From: an uncultured Lachnospiraceae bacterium
Lineage (GTDB): Bacteria > Bacillota > Clostridia > Lachnospirales > Lachnospiraceae
Direction: 5' to 3'
NCBI GenBank assembly: GCA_910584585.1
Contig: CAJUBP010000065.1
Location: forward strand, 1 to 14,066
DNA length: 14,066 nucleotides
A program made the translations under genes and the position numbers. The notes under the pieces are model-generated. The model did no database searches. It was not told the DNA's origin and worked only from the letters and a program-made list of their open reading frames with translations. Each line of letters begins with the position of its first letter. The stretch's first letter is position 1. Of the stretch, positions 8,300 through 14,008 are shown in pieces.

Positions 8300-9019
8300 T
8301 CACTCTCCGCTCTCTTCTTTTCGAAATTCACAGTCTGTTTTTTCACATTGGCTGCAGCTTCTTTTCCAGCAGGATTCCTGTTTTCCGGAAGTTAAGCCAA
8401 TGATGGCAGTTACGGATTTGGACGGCATCATCAGATTTCCTTCCGTCAGCGTAAGCCCAATCCTTCTGCACTCTAATAAATCAAAAAAATCTTTCTGGTA
8501 ATCAATGGAAAAATCCCCGTATCCGGGACTGAATCTGGGCCTTAAGTAAAGCCCCTGTTCCTGAAATTTGGTCCTGGCCCTGTCTTCGATTTCATCCACA
8601 TAGCTTTCAATATAAGCGGCTCCTGCCGCCTGTGTCATGGCGGCTTTGGCCAGGTTGGCTATGGAATATTTCTGAATCATCCGGTCGGCTGCCGGCCCGA
8701 TGGTTGCAGCTAGAAGCACCGCCTGTTCACATCCTCTGAGGTTTTTGGCAAGATTCCTGCTCTTGAAAGCCACCTTCCATTCCTCCTGCTGCAGCTCCTG
8801 GAGGGAAGGGGTATAGAAGCTTGATATTTCATCAAACAAGGGCTTTAGGATGACAGAATCCTCTGTTTGTTGACAGCGGTATCTGCGCCAAATGCTTTTG
8901 GGCGAACTGTCCCGTTCCAATTCTTCAAAAACTTCCCCTAACAGCCGTTCTGTCTGAATGTCAATGTTCTGATTCCGGTATCCTAGATACCGCAGGGTTT
9001 CTGTTCTGTTTCTTTGCAT
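8300..9019 (-). CDS. Methionine synthase reactivation-domain protein (separate MetH activation subunit)
   Basis: A 239-residue stand-alone equivalent of the C-terminal S-adenosylmethionine-binding module of MetH. It is expected to help re-methylate oxidised cob(II)alamin bound to MetH. The mark of the family is RFSPGYGDFSIDYQ (162-175), comparable to the PGY segment that contacts AdoMet in E. coli MetH, followed by GLTLTEGNLMMPSKSVTAIIGL (188-209). The N-terminal 100 residues are helical and variable. It ends in a cysteine-rich tail with C217, C222, C225 and C230 (CSQCEKTDC), absent from the E. coli domain; from memory similar tails are common in Firmicute homologues and may bind metal. ATG at 9019 with AAAGGG upstream. 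Its stop lies four bases before metH, so translation of the two is probably coupled, fitting a stoichiometric partner. The upstream neighbour is metF, 188 bases away across structured DNA. Confidence 0.9.
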   Translation of the reverse strand: MQRNRTETLRYLGYRNQNIDIQTERLLGEVFEELERDSSPKSIWRRYRCQQTEDSVILKPLFDEISSFYTPSLQELQQEEWKVAFKSRNLAKNLRGCEQAVLLAATIGPAADRMIQKYSIANLAKAAMTQAAGAAYIESYVDEIEDRARTKFQEQGLYLRPRFSPGYGDFSIDYQKDFFDLLECRRIGLTLTEGNLMMPSKSVTAIIGLTSGKQESCWKRSCSQCEKTDCEFRKEESGE

Positions 9020-9070
9020 GATAAATGCCCTTTCTGTTTTATAATGTGATATGATTGTTACTTTTCATAC

Positions 9071-9107
9071 CCATGCCAATCACCCCTCTGATTGGCATGG
9101 AGCCAAT
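9071..9107 (-). repeat. Two mutually exclusive hairpins between metF and the reactivation gene
   Basis: CCATGCCAAT (9071-9080) and ATTGGCATGG (9091-9100) form a perfect 10-bp inverted repeat around a 10-base loop. The same ATTGGC (9091-9096) can pair instead with GCCAAT (9102-9107) across five bases. In the minus-strand message the short hairpin would form first and the longer one would have to displace it, the layout of an attenuator or a translation switch, but there is no T-run after the longer stem. The start codon of the reactivation gene is 52 bases further on. Confidence 0.55.
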
Positions 9108-9124
9108 ACCGTTCTGGAGCCAAG

Positions 9125-9164
9125 GGGACTGCCCTCACCGAAGGCGGCTTTAAATGGCAGTCCC
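9125..9164 (-). repeat. Nine-bp hairpin after metF
   Basis: GGGACTGCC (9125-9133) pairs perfectly with GGCAGTCCC (9156-9164); the 22-base loop can fold into a small inner stem (CGCC / GGUG around UUC in the message). It begins 44 bases after the metF stop in the direction of transcription. There is no T-run after it, so it is more likely a processing or stabilising structure, or part of a larger RNA fold with 9071-9107, than a terminator. Confidence 0.55.
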
Positions 9165-9207
9165 GGTTACATATCCGGCTTGCGCGTGTTCGGGCATTCA
9201 AAAATAT

Positions 9208-10083
9208 TTAGTTCGGCAGGTGATAGATTTCGGAAAGATTTTGGAAAATCGCTGCGGCTACATCCGGCTTGTTCATGGTGTAAATATGCACATGATTGAC
9301 GCCGTTCGCGATTAAATCAATAATCTGATCGGTGGCATAGGCGATTCCTGCCTGCTTTAACGCAGCCGGGTAGTCCGCGAACCGCTCCACAATGGCCCGA
9401 AACCGCTGCGGCAGAATGGTTCCTGACAGTGAAGTAATCCGCTGAATTTGTTTTGCGTTGGTGACTGGCATAATTCCTGCAATCACGGGAACTTCAATCC
9501 CCCGCTTTAAAGTTCGGTACAGGAAATTATAGAGAATATTGTTGTCAAAAAACATCTGTGTAGTTAAAAATTCACAGCCGGCCTCTACTTTGCGCTTCAG
9601 GTTGTCAATATCCGCTTCCAAAGATTCCGCTTCGGGATGCCCTTCCGGATAGCAGGCCCCGCCGATACAGAAATTTCCGAAATTTTTGATTTCTTCCATC
9701 AATTCGCTGGCGTGATGGTACTGGTTGGGAAGAGGAAATTCCGCATGTTCCGGAATGTCTCCCCGCAATGCCAGAATGTTCTCAATGTGACGCTCTTTCA
9801 ATTCCCTTAACACTTCCTGAATCTTGTCCTTGCCGGAAGAGGCGCAGGTGAGATGGGCCAGGGCCATTACGCCGTTGACGTTCTGCACCTCATTCGCAAG
9901 ATCGACTGTGTGCTCGCTGATCCCGCCGCTGGCGCCGTAAGTGACGCTCATAAAGGAAGGTTTTACCCTGGCCATTTCTTTTACGATTTCATGGGCCTTT
10001 TCCAGTTCGGAACCTTTCTTGGGCGGGAAAAGCTCACAGCTTATGGTTACTTCCTGTTTCTGTAATAGTTCTGAAATTTTCAT
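9208..10083 (-). CDS. metF: Methylenetetrahydrofolate reductase
   Basis: Reduces 5,10-methylene-tetrahydrofolate to 5-methyl-tetrahydrofolate, the methyl donor for MetH, in the cytoplasm; a flavoprotein. At 291 residues it matches the usual bacterial length (E. coli about 296). Seen: SCELFPPKKG (15-24) with the conserved glutamate E17; SVTYGASGG (46-54); HLTC (77-80); LALRGDIP (104-111) with the aspartate that contacts flavin and folate in E. coli; YPEGHPEA (145-152); LKRKVEAG (162-169); TTQMFFD (174-180); and GIMPVTN (203-209). Start ATG at 10083 preceded by GAGGA; an in-frame extension back to 10152 would run through the promoter and is rejected. First gene of a unit with the reactivation gene and metH, so donor synthesis and use are co-expressed. 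The leader is about 35 bases, with no room for an S-box, T-box or cobalamin riboswitch. Confidence 0.96.
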   Translation of the reverse strand: MKISELLQKQEVTISCELFPPKKGSELEKAHEIVKEMARVKPSFMSVTYGASGGISEHTVDLANEVQNVNGVMALAHLTCASSGKDKIQEVLRELKERHIENILALRGDIPEHAEFPLPNQYHHASELMEEIKNFGNFCIGGACYPEGHPEAESLEADIDNLKRKVEAGCEFLTTQMFFDNNILYNFLYRTLKRGIEVPVIAGIMPVTNAKQIQRITSLSGTILPQRFRAIVERFADYPAALKQAGIAYATDQIIDLIANGVNHVHIYTMNKPDVAAAIFQNLSEIYHLPN

Positions 10084-10123
10084 AATGTTTCCTCGATTTC
10101 TAATTTTTGCGGATTTTGTAAAT

Positions 10124-10152
10124 ATTATAATGATTTGCCCTGGAAAAGTCAA
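10124..10152 (-). promoter_or_regulatory. Promoter of the metF - reactivation protein - metH unit
   Basis: On the minus strand TTGACT (10147-10152) and a perfect TATAAT (10124-10129) are 17 bases apart, close to the ideal sigma-A promoter. The predicted start of transcription is near 10117, about 35 bases before the metF ATG. No operator dyad overlaps it that I can see. Confidence 0.85.
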
Positions 10153-10189
10153 ATTGCCTGCCGCATAAAAAAAACTTTTTTTGTCATAC

Positions 10190-10198
10190 TGTTATTAT
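10190..10198 (+). promoter_or_regulatory. Possible extended -10 promoter of the small plus-strand gene
   Basis: TGTTATTAT (10190-10198) fits the extended -10 form TGnTATAAT with one mismatch, 28 bases before the ATG at 10226. No convincing -35 box stands at the right distance, as expected for this promoter class. It lies back to back with the metF promoter in a 142-base divergent gap. Confidence 0.4.
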
Positions 10199-10225
10199 GA
10201 TGGAAAAGAAAGAGGTGTTTTATCA

Positions 10226-10558
10226 ATGGAAAATAATAGCAGATCCCAATCCCGCCCGGACGTAACTTCCGCAGGCAGCTCTTTTTATTCGGAAGAGGCC
10301 AAAGATTCCCGCAGCCAAAGCGAAAAACATCCGGTGCCGGATTTCAGCGATCAGGCTTACGATTATTTAAAGGCAAGTTCCGCAACGGACTGCACCGGGG
10401 CAGTTCCAAGGCCGCCCCAGGACAGCGCGGAACTGGATTCCTATCTGGATGTTTATAATTTTCTGCCTCAGTGCGCTTACGCGCAGCCCAATTCCGTGGA
10501 AATTGATATGTTAAAACAGAAAGGGCAGGGTATTTTGCCTGTGCAATCGGAGAAATAG
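10226..10558 (+). CDS. Small disordered hypothetical protein
   Basis: A 110-residue protein that I do not recognise. It is rich in serine, glutamine, proline and acidic residues (for example SRSQSRPDVTSAGSS near the N-terminus) and shows no signal peptide, membrane segment or cysteine pattern. The last 45 residues look the most ordered (SYLDVYNFLPQCAYAQPNSV and a short C-terminal amphipathic stretch), which may be a binding segment. Support for coding: AGAGGTG stands about nine bases before ATG, codon third positions look like those of its neighbours, and the frame ends shortly before a strong terminator. In-frame codons upstream to 10181 overlap the promoter and are excluded. It is divergent from metF and convergent with the DUF6033-like gene; neither neighbour suggests a role. 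Confidence 0.75.
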   Translation: MENNSRSQSRPDVTSAGSSFYSEEAKDSRSQSEKHPVPDFSDQAYDYLKASSATDCTGAVPRPPQDSAELDSYLDVYNFLPQCAYAQPNSVEIDMLKQKGQGILPVQSEK

Positions 10559-10596
10559 ACAAGTCAAGATGTGTCACTTATTTTTCTACAGTTCCT

Positions 10597-10641
10597 AAAA
10601 AGGACTGCCATAGAGATCTCTTCTATTCGGCAGTCCTTTTT
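10597..10641. terminator. Two-way rho-independent terminator
   Basis: A perfect 13-bp stem, AAAAAGGACTGCC (10597-10609) with GGCAGTCCTTTTT (10629-10641), around a 19-base loop that itself contains the palindrome AGAGATCTCT. A-run on one side and T-run on the other let it stop transcription from both the small plus-strand gene and the convergent gene ending at 10665. Confidence 0.9.
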
Positions 10642-10664
10642 GGAATGTAAATGGAAAAATTGAA

Positions 10665-11411
10665 TCAGATAGTGTAATCGAATTTCTGCCCTACCCAGGT
10701 TTCCTCTTCCGTACGCACATCGCCGCCATAGAAAGAATCCACCGTACTGTTGATTTTTTTCAGCAGTTCTTCCCAGGAATTGGCGGTAACCGTAATGGTA
10801 TCGGAATCTTCGTCGCCTTTGGATACTTCGTCCAGACGGTTCTCTTCCGCTTTCTTTTTCTCTTCCTTCTGCTCTGCTTTCTTCTTATCTTCTTTGCGCT
10901 GGGCCGCCTTTTCCTCAATGCGCTTCTTCTGAGCCGCTAAGGACTTGTCTATCACTGCAAAGAAAGAAGCTGTTCCATTGTCATTGACCTTCATGCCGAA
11001 GGTTTTCACTGCGCTGGCATTGCTGCCGAGATCGGTCTTCATCTGAGCAAACTGAGTGGTTGCGCCCCGCAGCACTTTTTCATATTTTTCCCGGTACGCA
11101 AGATCTTCTGCCATCCGCTCGATTTTCTCATCGTCAATCAGAACCACAAGACGGCTGCTGTTGCCGTATTTGCCCATGTTCGCCTGGGCTTCCTCCTTCT
11201 TATCCGCGCTGACTAAGATGAAGTCCATATTGGAAAATTTCTTCTTTAACTGGTCATAATATTTCTGGGCTTTCTCGCTTAATTTGGGATTGCCGATTTC
11301 TTTCTGGCCGTTGGTCTTATTGACTTTTCCGCTGTCCTTTGTCTGCGCCGCTGCAGCAGTCTGCGCTGCGGCCTGGGCTGCGTAAGTATTGCCTATTCCG
11401 TTAGTGTTCAT
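10665..11411 (-). CDS. DUF6033-like protein, function unknown
   Basis: A 248-residue protein that I place tentatively in the DUF6033 group, found mainly in Lachnospiraceae; the name comes from overall pattern, not a search. Seen: an alanine/threonine/glutamine-rich N-terminus without signal peptide (1-40); an ordered part (about 48-160) starting LSEKAQKYYDQLKKKFSNMD and containing RLVVLIDDEKIERMAEDLA; a long lysine/glutamate-rich helix, probably a coiled coil (about 163-200); then a short tail ending in the aromatic-basic motif KFDYTI. ATG at 11411 is preferred because AGGAGG stands eight bases before it; the ATG two codons upstream is only two bases from that site. It has its own promoter and shares a terminator with the convergent gene. 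The fragment at 11790-12038 is a paralogue with the same C-terminal plan. Gene call firm; role unknown. Confidence 0.85.
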   Translation of the reverse strand: MNTNGIGNTYAAQAAAQTAAAAQTKDSGKVNKTNGQKEIGNPKLSEKAQKYYDQLKKKFSNMDFILVSADKKEEAQANMGKYGNSSRLVVLIDDEKIERMAEDLAYREKYEKVLRGATTQFAQMKTDLGSNASAVKTFGMKVNDNGTASFFAVIDKSLAAQKKRIEEKAAQRKEDKKKAEQKEEKKKAEENRLDEVSKGDEDSDTITVTANSWEELLKKINSTVDSFYGGDVRTEEETWVGQKFDYTI

Positions 11412-11446
11412 ATTCATTTCCTCCTTGAAATAAATGGTATTTACTT

Positions 11447-11476
11447 TTTATATCGGCATAATGCAGAAAAAATCAA
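11447..11476 (-). promoter_or_regulatory. Promoter of the DUF6033-like gene
   Basis: On the minus strand TTGATT (11471-11476) and TATAAA (11447-11452) are 18 bases apart, followed by a leader of about 30 bases and AAGGAGG before the ATG at 11411. Confidence 0.65.
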
Positions 11477-11789
11477 TTCTTTGCGCTTCTATTCTTCATC
11501 CAGGATACAATATTTTTCTGTTGTATCAAGAGTTGATCACAAAAGCTACTGCCGGAGATAAAGAATCTATTGCTCATATCATCAGGATCGGAATGAAAAT
11601 CAAAACCATCTGCTGCATTCCCGCTGTGTTATCAGGACCATCTGCCGGACAGCCGCAAAGTTCTTATATGTTTTTCATATACTGCAGAACAACACCGGAA
11701 AAGTATTGCTTCAAGAAACATAGAAGCCGTTACCTTTCGGACGTTGGCAGATTTAGCGGATAAATCTATCTGACGCTCAGTATCAAAAG
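11477..11789. other. No intact gene; possible remnants
   Basis: I see no complete gene here. A plus-strand frame that starts before this stretch and continues to 11763 contains the phrase LITKATAGDKESIAHII (about 11536-11586), which resembles the N-terminus of small helix-turn-helix proteins of conjugative transposons, but the frame begins inside the promoter of the neighbouring gene and soon loses protein-like character. A second plus frame ends at about 11770 with the protein-like NIEAVTFRTLADLADKSI. Neither has a ribosome site. They are best read as possible eroded pieces; I cannot name either with confidence. Confidence 0.3.
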
Positions 11790-12038
11790 CTATATACGGT
11801 AATCAAAGCCCCTTCCTAATACGCTCTTTTCATCCGCCTTTTTCTGCTCTTTTTCTTTTTCCCGCTTCTTATCAATTCTGTCAGCATCCTTTTCGCTCTG
11901 CTTAGCCAGTCCATCGAACACACTGTCTTTTTTTCTTACCAGCGACCAGGAACCCATATTGCCGTTTTCGTCAATATAATATCCACAGGAAACCAGTTCA
12001 AGGCCGTCGCGCTTGAAAGCGTTTTGCAGCCTGCGTTC
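11790..12038 (-). pseudogene. C-terminal fragment of a second DUF6033-like gene
   Basis: An open frame of 82 codons ending at a TAG at 11790-11792, with no start codon near its beginning; an in-frame TGA lies just before it (12039-12041). The translation has the same plan as the end of the gene at 10665: a segment YYIDENGNMGSWSLVRKK that lines up with MKVNDNGTASFFAVIDKS, a run of lysine/glutamate-rich residues (DKKREKEKEQKKADEK), and a tail GFDYRI against KFDYTI. The N-terminal half and the start are missing, so it is a truncated paralogue. It abuts the end of the small lipoprotein gene (stop at 12044), as if a deletion or insertion joined the two. Only two short in-frame ATG-led pieces would be possible. 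Homology is judged by eye. Confidence 0.7.
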
Positions 12039-12043
12039 TCAAA

Positions 12044-12328
12044 TTATCCCAATCCGGGATAGTCATTCAAATCAACGCCCGGCATCGGCTGACCGTTTTC
12101 ATCCAGAATGCCTTCTTCCCTCATCTTTTTATTTGCTCTCTCAATTTCTTCCTGCTCCGCTTTAGACGGAAACTTCTTCATTTCCTCATTACTATAATCT
12201 TGAGCGTTTCCCCCCTCTGTCTGCTGTTCAGTGGAAACATTTTTGTCATCCCTGCAGGCACAAACCGAGAAGCACATCACGTACATAATTCCTGTCAGCA
12301 GAAGCATTTTTCTTATTCTTTCTTTCAT
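12044..12328 (-). CDS. Small hypothetical lipoprotein
   Basis: A 94-residue protein with a signal segment (hydrophobic residues about 8-24, MLLLTGIMYVMCFSVCAC) and a plausible lipobox VCAC with the lipidated cysteine at 25. The mature part is hydrophilic, with a charged helix (KAEQEEIERANKKMREEG) and a C-terminal stretch GILDENGQPMPGVDLNDYPG. I do not recognise it. ATG at 12328 is chosen because AAAGGAG stands at good distance before it; the longer in-frame start at 12391 lies in the likely promoter. The short length and the DUF6033 fragment three bases after its stop make it possible that the C-terminus has been altered by a rearrangement. Secretion is inferred; function unknown. Confidence 0.6.
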   Translation of the reverse strand: MKERIRKMLLLTGIMYVMCFSVCACRDDKNVSTEQQTEGGNAQDYSNEEMKKFPSKAEQEEIERANKKMREEGILDENGQPMPGVDLNDYPGLG

Positions 12329-12361
12329 CTTCAATCTCCTTTCAACGTTATGTTTTATTTT

Positions 12362-12391
12362 ACTATAAAATTTTATCAAACCCGCTATCAA
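12362..12391 (-). promoter_or_regulatory. Possible promoter of the small lipoprotein gene
   Basis: On the minus strand TTGATA (12386-12391) and TATAGT (12362-12367) are 18 bases apart, about 34 bases before the ATG at 12328. The surrounding DNA is very AT-rich, so chance matches are likely. Confidence 0.4.
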
Positions 12392-12412
12392 TATGTCTTC
12401 TGAGAAGTGTAT

Positions 12413-12664
12413 TTAGAATGTAAAGTTTCCTAATAAAAGTTTTGACCAATAATCAAACATCCGGTTGATGCTGCTTTCATTTCTTTCATTTTTCTCTGTT
12501 TCATCTGACACTGCCTTAGCTGCTGGTTCAAATTCTGCACTTCCTGTTTCATGTTTCGGGAAAACTTCTTCCAAAATATAATAAAATGATGTGGAACAGC
12601 TTTTTTCCGTTGTGAAACTGGTTTTCGCAAAATATTGACTTTTTAACTTTTTTCTGCTTATCCC
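12413..12664 (-). pseudogene. Open frame without a start, possible gene remnant
   Basis: A minus-strand frame of 83 codons, closed by TAA at 12413-12415, that lacks a usable ATG (the only one is near its end) and a ribosome site. Its translation looks like real protein, with FYYILEEVFPKHETGSAEFE in the middle, a glutamate/asparagine-rich stretch (DETEKNERNESS), and RMFDYWSKLLLGNFTF at the end. A shorter frame in another register (12430-12630) is less protein-like and begins with TTG. I do not recognise either. The most likely reading is the 3' part of a gene whose beginning was lost where the plus-strand promoter at 12665 now starts. Confidence 0.35.
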
Positions 12665-12721
12665 TTACCTTTTTGCTGGGTTTATCTTATAATATATTAC
12701 ATATCATGTAATACAAGGAGG
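12665..12721 (+). promoter_or_regulatory. Orphan promoter with an operator-like dyad and a ribosome site
   Basis: A perfect TATAAT (12688-12693) with a weak -35 TTACCT (12665-12670) at 17 bases. Just after the -10 lies a perfect dyad ATTACAT-ATC-ATGTAAT (12696-12712), covering the expected start of transcription, and then AAGGAGG (12715-12721). This is the usual layout of a self-repressed regulator gene (PadR, GntR/YtrA or MarR type), yet no such gene follows. Confidence 0.6.
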
Positions 12722-12880
12722 ATGAGGATAAGGTTGATTACCCTGACTGAGTTCTTGCACACAAAAAGAAACCTTGGCAGAATTACCGAAGCCGACGGGT
12801 TATTCTTAATTACATATATAGATGCTTTTCAGAAGAACTTTTCCGTCATTCAGGGCTTCCTTTGCGTTTTCCCGACCTAA
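12722..12880 (+). other. Short open frame behind the orphan promoter, probably a remnant
   Basis: A frame of 52 codons starting ATGAGGATAAGG and ending TAA at 12878-12880. The ribosome site touches the ATG with no spacing, so initiation there is doubtful; an in-frame TTG at 12734 is 12 bases away. The translation (for example LITLTEFLHTKRNLGRI) matches nothing I recognise. It may be unrelated DNA brought behind the promoter by deletion. From 12881 to the aldo/keto reductase promoter I see only weak hairpins and no gene. Confidence 0.25.
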
Positions 12881-13037
12881 CGCTTCCTGATCCTGTCACC
12901 AGTCGGCAGGAAACCGGCGTCCAACGGGGGGCAGGGATTTTCTGATACTGCCATCCTAATCTTTTCAGTTACCCTTTTCTGCTTCCTCCGGTTTTTCCCG
13001 GAAATATGTCACGATATTTCCAATGCCCATAATTTTG

Positions 13038-13046
13038 TGGTATTAT
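13038..13046 (+). promoter_or_regulatory. Possible extended -10 promoter of the aldo/keto reductase
   Basis: TGGTATTAT (13038-13046) fits TGnTATAAT with one mismatch, 33 bases before the ATG at 13080; a partial -35 TTTCCA lies at 13017-13022. Confidence 0.4.
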
Positions 13047-13079
13047 GTATTTAACAAATCGGTAGATGAGGGCAATATA

Positions 13080-13790
13080 ATGAATGCACGAAAATTAGGA
13101 AACATTAAAACGTCGCCCATTGGTATGGGCTGCATGGGCCTTAGCCACGGCTACGGAGAGGTTCCAAACCAGGAGTACAGTATCGAGGCAATCCGCAAAG
13201 CCCACGCCTTTGGCTGCACCTTTTTTGATACTGCTGAAGCCTATGGGCCGAACCTGCTGCCGGAAAACCATGGGCACAATGAGCGCATCGTCGGTGAAGC
13301 CGTTCATGACTTCCGCAAGGATGTCGTTCTGGCGACAAAACTGCACCTGAACACCGCAGAAGTTTCCGCAAAAGGACTGGAAAACGTTGTGCAGGCACAC
13401 CTGACGGCTTCTCTGAATTGACTCCAAACCGACTATGCCGACCTTTACTATCTGCACCGCATCAACCCAGATATTCCCGTGGAGGATGTGGCTGTGGTGA
13501 TGGGCAAACTCATTCGGGATGGCCTGATCCGCGGCTGGGGACTTTCTCAGGTGGATGTGGATGTCATTGACCGCGCCCATGCGGTGACGCCGCTATCCGC
13601 AGTGCAGAATATTTACTCCATGCTGGAGCGCGGCGTGGAAGAAGCAGTGATTCCGTACTGCCTTGCGCAAAATATCGGTCTTGTTCCGTTTTCCCCCATC
13701 GCCAGCGGCTTCCTGTCCGGCAAGGTAACGGCTGGCTCGGACTTTTCGCACAGTGACGATGTGCGGAAATTTGTTCCCCAGCTCCGTGAA
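13080..13790 (+). pseudogene. Aldo/keto reductase, broken by a stop codon and truncated
   Basis: The intact enzyme would be an NADPH-dependent oxidoreductase of the YdhF/AKR13-like type, normally about 320-330 residues. The start at 13080 has GAGGG upstream and reads MNARKLGNIKTSPIGMGCMG. Catalytic residues are seen: D50 and Y55 in FFDTAEAYG and K87 in VVLATKLHL. At codon 114 (13419-13421) there is a TGA where the family has a basic residue (the usual phrase is SLKRLQTDY); a CGA to TGA change would explain it. The same frame then runs on without a shift through LQTDYADLYYLHRI (catalytic H126), a nucleotide-binding segment LVPFSPIASGFLSGK, and SHSDDVRKFVPQL near residue 234. After about 13790 similarity ends and the DNA becomes the complement of an HNH domain. 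About 85 C-terminal residues are missing, so the gene is dead even if the stop were read through. Confidence 0.85.
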
Positions 13791-13961
13791 GTCTTTTTCT
13801 ACCGTTATCGTTTCCTTGCAGTATGGGCAGATTCCGCCCTGCGTTTTATACAAAGCGTTCAGTTTCTTCCTGCCGCCTATCTCACGGAACATTCTTGTAG
13901 ATCTATGTCCAGAAACGGCAAGCAAACTTCTCCCCTTTTCCCAAAAGAAACAGGCAAACTT
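13790..13961 (-). pseudogene. Fragment resembling the HNH tail of a group II intron protein
   Basis: A minus-strand open frame of about 57 codons, preceded by an in-frame TGA at 13962-13964. Its clearest part is KLNALYKTQGGICPYCKETI, a CxxC zinc knuckle preceded by the LYK-Q-G-CP phrase that opens the HNH endonuclease domain of many group II intron reverse transcriptases. The histidine part of HNH (HHI) should follow but the sequence runs into the aldo/keto reductase instead, at about 13785-13793. The more N-terminal part (SGHRSTRMFREIGG) is less typical, and the reverse transcriptase and maturase domains are absent. Other HNH nucleases remain possible. The two broken genes are joined tail to tail. 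Confidence 0.5.
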
Positions 13962-14008
13962 TCACACACTCTCTATTCTCCATTCCCATAAACTTACGTA
14001 TTTCTCCT

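Noticed and set aside
9020..9207. Known cobalamin or THF riboswitch between metF and the reactivation gene
   Set aside because: I could not find the conserved B12-box or THF core; the hairpins are therefore reported as an unexplained structure.
9051..9299. Plus-strand 82-codon frame
   Set aside because: Its first part reads through the hairpins at 9071-9164 and its end overlaps metF; no coding signal.
10084..10123. Riboswitch (S-box, T-box or cobalamin) before metF
   Set aside because: The promoter at 10124-10152 leaves a leader of only about 35 bases, too short for any of them.
11434..11763. Plus-strand 109-codon frame as a real gene
   Set aside because: It begins inside the promoter of the DUF6033-like gene, lacks a ribosome site and only a short inner phrase looks protein-like; kept only as a possible remnant.
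13095..13580. Minus-strand 161-codon frame
   Set aside because: It is the complement of the aldo/keto reductase pseudogene, which has recognisable family motifs on the plus strand.
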